A DNA stretch of 64,000 nt from positions 6,510,001-6,574,000 of the forward strand of contig JAUKUA010000001.1 in assembly GCA_030549175.1 (NCBI GenBank), read 5' to 3'. Shown in pieces: positions 58,834 through 64,000 of this stretch (the stretch's first letter is position 1; each line of letters starts with the position of its first letter). The DNA is from Lasiosphaeris hirsuta. Lineage: Eukaryota; Ascomycota; Sordariomycetes; Sordariales; Lasiosphaeriaceae. Below the pieces are notes generated by a model. It did no database searches, was not told the DNA's origin, and saw only the letters and a program-made list of their open reading frames with translations. The position numbers and the translations under genes were made by a program.

Positions 58834-61800
58834 GCTTTTGGGAGGGTTAGGGTCATTGTGTTTTGAATTGAGTTTTCCTTGGTTTGAGAGTGTAGATTCG
58901 GGGTCTAAGCCGTGCTTTACGACGTAGGGTAAGAGATCCTCGGCTGGGGGTTTCTTTGACTCGGAAGTATGGTTAAGGGTTTTAAGGGTTTAGGGGTCAT
59001 CTGCTTGAGGTTCAGGGTCTTTTGGCATGAGGAGGCTGATACCGATGAGTGTCGGTGAGGGGATTCCCATTGGTAAAGGGGGGAGGGGGTTGGGATTATC
59101 TTAGGGGGCGGTGAAATGAGCCCAGTTGTTTGGTTTTGGAGTGAGACAGCACTGCTTTTGTTTTCCGAGATATGGCACGGTCTGGTCAGGAGAACGCACC
59201 ACACTGGAGATAAGATTGAGAAAGGGGCCGTCCATCTTTACTCTTGACCGGACAAGGTAGACTATACAGATCGGATAGCAATTGATTGGATATATTTGCT
59301 TGAAGTTCACACTTGATAAACCGATGACACCATTCGTGACGCGCAGGGCTGATCACTTCAACAGCTTTCGAGAGTCGATTCGCGATTGTTGATCTTAGCT
59401 CGCCGGGGGTACGCGCTAGCCCACCGACTTTCCCAGTATCCTATCCCGCTTTCGTCTTTGCACCAGTCCGCGTCAATGTGGTCGGGAAGGAGAGGGTGGA
59501 AACGGTGTCTTAGTCCAAGACGTTTTCTTGTTCGAAGCGGCCCGCTTTTGCTGATCGTCGGCGAGGTGAGACATCCGGACTCACACAGAAACACACGCAC
59601 ACATATCGACGAGGCAAGGCGAGCTGTGTGTCTCGTCTTGCTCTGTGTAACTTCCGAGACACAGATCCACACTGGTGAGTGCTCGCCTTCTTCCGTGGAT
59701 TTGCACTAGTGTAAAGCTATGGAGCGATCTCCAACCAACAAAGACGTGATCGCTGATGGCGAGTTGTGGGGACGTCCGGGTTGGGACATCATACCGACGG
59801 GGGATGTAAGAGACGCGCGGTTGAGGTGAGGTTTCACTTGGCTGACGATGGGATGTTTTCCTAGGGAAGGGGCTACACTAGCTGATGCAGGAGAGATTCA
59901 GTAGTACATTACATGGCAGTTCCTAGTATGGGTACGGAGTTCGTCGGCGCTTCCTGTCCAGAGCTACACTACGTAGTTCGTCGCCTCTTTGACTTTCTGG
60001 GTTCTCTTGACAGGCACAGGGAGGGTTCCTGGAGAGCAGGCGCTAGATTGGCCATTTCTATCAAATGTGTCAGGTAAGGCTGGGGCGCTTCGTGGGGATT
60101 TGGTGAGCGAAAAAGGGGGGGCCTGAACTCGTGTATTTATTTATCTTTACTACGATTTAGATCCTTGGCGTGCACTGTTTTCTTGGCTGCTTTGCGACTT
60201 TGCGATTTCGCGATGGGTGCCAGCGATTGGGGACGGCGCTTTCTCGACCATGGCCTCAACGTTCGATTCCAACGCCGTCCTGGCATCTTTGAGGGCTGAC
60301 AGAAGAGGGGGCCGGTGAGAGTGAGCATGAAAGAGACTGCCGCCACCAACCCGCCCCAAGTTCTGGAGGTGGCTCTCCGGCACATGGTACCGTGCAAAAG
60401 GAGGCGGTCAGCTTCTGCAGCCTCGATGCTGTTTTCAGCTAGATATGTCTCAAGGCCAGCACACCGCGCAGCAGTAGTCTCCTTGGGGCATGGTCGGTCG
60501 TTCCTTTTTCCAGCTGAATCAAAATCCCGTCCAGCCGTCGCGAAAAAGTGCGCAAAGAAAGTGGTCGCTGGAGGTGAAGAAGGGGAAGAAACTGCGTTGC
60601 CCTGCGCTTGCACTTTGAAATTACGGTCATGGCGTCATGGCGCTGTAACGTCGTGACGTCGTGCAGACGACGGCAGGCACTTCCCGTTCCATTCTTACCC
60701 AGGCTGAGTAGTCGGGAGGCACAACAGGGGTAAGCCGTGGTTTTCTGAGTCTCCCCCACGCGATGTGACCCGCGCCCGCGTTTGATTAAGAGAATTTAAT
60801 CTGTAGGCCGCCTTGTCGCCGCCAACTGCCCCTCGGATCCCCCCTCGAAGAGGGGGCAGAAGGGCCAGAGCTTACTTCGTACATGCCATGGCGCGCAACC
60901 CAGCATTGCGACACCCTTTGTTCTTCTTTTCTGCTGGTCTCGGTTCTTCTTATCCTCTACCACTGGGCAGCTTCCAGCCCGAGCACGCCCAAACAGCCCG
61001 AGCCTGACCGGGAGGTCTTGTTTCTTTTGGGGATCGGTGGTCTTCAGTTGTGGTAGGTGGTGCAAGGGATTGGATGGAATTAGACATCAGAGGATGCAGT
61101 TCTCGGCGCGAGGCCACTGTCACAGACAGAGAACCATACATGGCGCCGGCCAGGTGCGACTGCTGGAGTGCATGCACGCCGCGCACACACTGCGATTACG
61201 AGTTGCTGAAGACAGAGGAGGATGAGAGGGATTACCTCGAGGGATCGAGGGAATTACGAAGCCCACAGCAGAGACTGGAACATGACCAATGCCCTGCTCC
61301 ATAGCGGTCCCGATTACACGTGGCTGTCGCACTTCGCGTGGTCAATCAACGGGCTGGCTCCAGGGCTGACGTCCTTTTCCAGAACGAAAGTCTCTGATTT
61401 CAACCCCCGACCTCCGACCTCCGTGGCTTCCGGGTCCGAGACTTAACTGGCTGGCTGCAACTTTTCAGCAGCTATGTAAACCACAGCCTGCGAAGCTTTG
61501 TTCCGATCCAGGGCCCGTGCTATCGGATTCGGGGAGTGTTTGAGCGACGCTTTGATCGCATGCCGTCCGTCCGTCCTTGTCTTGCCATTCATTGGGTTTG
61601 CGTTTGGTTGATGCCCGTTATCGAGATTGAGTGCCAGTGTTGATGTCGGTCAGCTGGTGCGCATACATATGTAGAGCAGACGCACCGTGGAAGTGCCGGA
61701 TGCTCGATAGCCTCGAGATACTCAAGATGCTCTCTTGTCTTGCCTCAGTTGGGTCCCACCAGCAAGTGTTGCAGTCCCTTGTGGCAGATCAGTCGCCAAG

Positions 61801-64000
61801 CATCGTGCGATTGGCGAGGCCCAACCACTCACCAAGCGCTGCGAGCTTGCCTCTTTTGGATCAAGGCTAGCCGGGCTGTTACCATTCGTCGTGATTGCAT
61901 GGGGAATCCTAGAAGCAGCTTTCTCGTCATTGCCCCTGCACAGAGCTGACCCAACAGCAGGCCCGCCATCGTCGGCTGCTATCGTGGAGCATCTGGCGCG
62001 GGCGTGCTGGCCGGCCGTGTTTCGCAGCCGGCACCGAGGCTCTCAGCTCAGCTGGGCTGGCATCCCAGGCCTTGGCACTGGAGGACGAGCGTGAGGCAGA
62101 GCCCCTTTCATTTGCGTTCAACATCGCTCTCGCCTTCACCTCCATGGGTGGGAAAGAAACCATTTTCCACGGATTGCCATCCCAGGGTCAGGGGTTATTA
62201 TATACGTACAACGTGTGTAAGCCGCAGCCCCTGAAACTGGAATGTCGAGTCCTCGACGTCGAAGCGCCTCCTGGAATAGCGTCTTGGAATGATGGTCGAC
62301 GTGTTGCCTACTTTTGTTTTTTCTTTTGGCGTTGTAATAAAAGCACCCGAGGGGCGGCAGCCATCGAACAACCATGGCAGCTAGTTGACGCCTCGGTGGC
62401 CGCAACAGGGCCGCTTGCGCTAGTCGATCAGCTTGAACTGGAATCGGCGTTGCTCAAGGTGTGGTCACTGGTCAGCGTTGTCCCCCTCTAAAATCTAGTG
62501 TGTGAAGTGGGATCGAAAAACCGCCAGCAGCCCACCCGCAAGGAATGCCAGGGACACCGTCAAGAGAGCGGCCGGGGACAACGCCCCTTCTGGAGATCAG
62601 ATCTGCTTGAGCACTCAGGATGCCCGTCGCGTTCGTGAATCGTGTGTTCGTCTCGTGTTATATACCAAGTTAATACCTGAGCCCCCGCATCTAAGTGTTT
62701 CGTCGTTCATCTTTGATGGCTCTTGGAACCCCTCCGGATTGGAGCTTGGTTGTGAATCTGGGGATGCAAAGGTCCCCGGGTCGGTGGGTGATTTTCTCTC
62801 AGATGAACCCCCCGGCTTCCACCCGTAACATTCCATTCACTTCATGGAACCCCCACCCGCCAGTAATTCTTTTTACAGACAGGTTGGACGAGTGGATGGT
62901 GAGGGCCCAAGGGGCGGCGCAGGCGATCGGCAGCATCAGCTGCAGTCTTGGGACGTCTTGGACGCCTGTTAGGCCTCCTGGCCACCCGCATTGGCCATTT
63001 TCCTCGTCCAATTTTTGCATCATTCTGCGGTCAAACAGAGCGCTTGACCCTGTGCCCGCCTTTCCTGTCACTGCGGTGTGCCTGAATAGAGCCCGCGAAT
63101 CCGTGAGCCCACTGATGACCTGGGACCTGTTGTCAAGCCATACCTTGATAAAAACTCACCTACCCCCCCCAATACGGGCCTGCCCGGGCTTACAACCCGA
63201 ATCTGGTTGGGACTTGAAATCTCTCCTGCTGTCCGTCCTCTTTGCCATCTATACTAAAACCCGAACCCACTACCATACCTACCCTTGGCATCGTGCCTTG
63301 CAGCTACACGATACTAGACCCGCTTCTCAAAACACCCCAAGGAGCGAACGAGAACGGGAATATTTCCAAACGGTCGTCTGATCCAAGCGTGCTGTGAGTG
63401 ACAGTTGCTGGCGAGAGCAGCAGTAAGCAGGCGGCGGCGGCGGCGGCGGCGGCGGCAGCGACAGCAGAAGGCGGCATAGCCAGCTTTCCCCGCCCGCCTG
63501 CGTGTTGCCAAGTTTTGACGGTTACCAGGAAAATGTTTTGAGTGACGAAGCGCACCAGCACAGTCGCAGCCCAGAAGGGATTCCCTGTTTGCTGCCAGGA
63601 TCCGGCAGCAGCGGCACACACACCCCCTGCCTGTCTGCGTTCTGCGGTTCTGCGCTGTGCTGAGTCGCCGACCACTCACTCGGAGCAGCCTGGCCGCTAC
63701 CCACTGCCGCTGCCGCTGCCCGCTCTTAAACCCAACGAGGCTCCATTGTACCAAAATACACATTGTATTACCTGCGAGCCCGCATAGCAGTGCCCCGGCC
63801 CAGCAAGCCAGCAGCAAGCTGCCAGCCGCGCTGACGAATTGCCTGAACTGACGAACCATTTCTTACCACGAGAAGATCGACGGGGCACCTGGGAACGCAG
63901 TGCTGGACCGTCCTGCGCTGCTTGCCATGCCATGAGTGGCCCAGCTCTTGCGATGGCTCTGGCTGTCGACGCAAGCCCACCATTTCACCGCTCGCACTCA
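58834..64000. other. Gene-free right end of window
   Basis: No supportable gene in 5.2 kb. Frames are short, with Arg/Ser/Ala/Cys-heavy composition. The 36-codon ATG frame at 59718 and the longer frames at 62.1-63.4 kb show no motif. A (GGC)n tract lies at 63430-63457. The start of a gene beyond 64000 cannot be excluded. Confidence 0.5.
63430..63457. repeat. (GGC)n trinucleotide tract
   Basis: About nine GGC/GCG units in tandem, in a region without a recognised gene. Confidence 0.85.

Overview
The window is nuclear DNA from a filamentous ascomycete, most likely a Sordariomycete. The evidence is genes split by many short introns (about 47-83 nt, GT..CTAAC/CTGAC..AG), a White Collar 2 photoreceptor partner, a Clr5-domain protein, a fused CYP505 P450-reductase, an Acr3 arsenite permease and a Cps1-like family-2 glycosyltransferase. 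There are no operons. No rRNA, tRNA, CRISPR array or intact transposon could be recognised by eye.

Layout. 1.9-3.7 kb (+): wc-2. 5.3-6.1 kb (+): small glycine-rich fungal protein. 6.4-8.5 kb (-): mitochondrial D-lactate dehydrogenase. 9.1-11.4 kb (-): Clr5-domain protein. 11.7-13.9 kb (-): amidase-signature enzyme. 15.4-17.0 kb (-): disordered conserved protein. 17.0-31.7 kb: a 14.7-kb interval with no gene I can support, lying between divergent genes. 31.7-33.4 kb (+): Cps1-like GT2. 33.4-40.2 kb: mostly empty, with a spliced-looking gene relic at 36.5 kb. 40.2-41.2 kb (-): coiled-coil protein with an apparent frameshift. 43.0-44.5 kb (+): three-KH RNA-binding protein. 45.6-45.9 kb (-): 76-residue protein with a GC-AG intron. 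47.1-47.9 kb (+): ubiquitin C-terminal hydrolase. 48.3-48.5 kb (-): possible 54-residue membrane microprotein. 48.7-49.6 kb (-) and 50.5-51.3 kb (+): two genes each interrupted by one in-frame TAG. 52.2-53.6 kb (-): Acr3. 55.1-58.8 kb (+): CYP505. 58.8-64 kb: no supportable gene.

The genes do not form an evident pathway or biosynthetic cluster. Most are housekeeping or regulatory: light signalling, lactate oxidation, RNA binding, ubiquitin processing and wall polysaccharide synthesis. The 48.7-58.8 kb stretch is more accessory in character (a secreted-protein relic, arsenite efflux, fatty-acid hydroxylase). Exon joins below were worked out by hand from splice motifs and reading phase; each final length is divisible by three and, apart from the breaks noted, keeps an open frame. 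I found no convincing evidence of a wholly new biological system. The most unusual observations are the two CAG-to-TAG-type interruptions 1.6 kb apart, the two GC-AG introns, the unidentified multi-exon relic, the microprotein and the very large gene-free interval.
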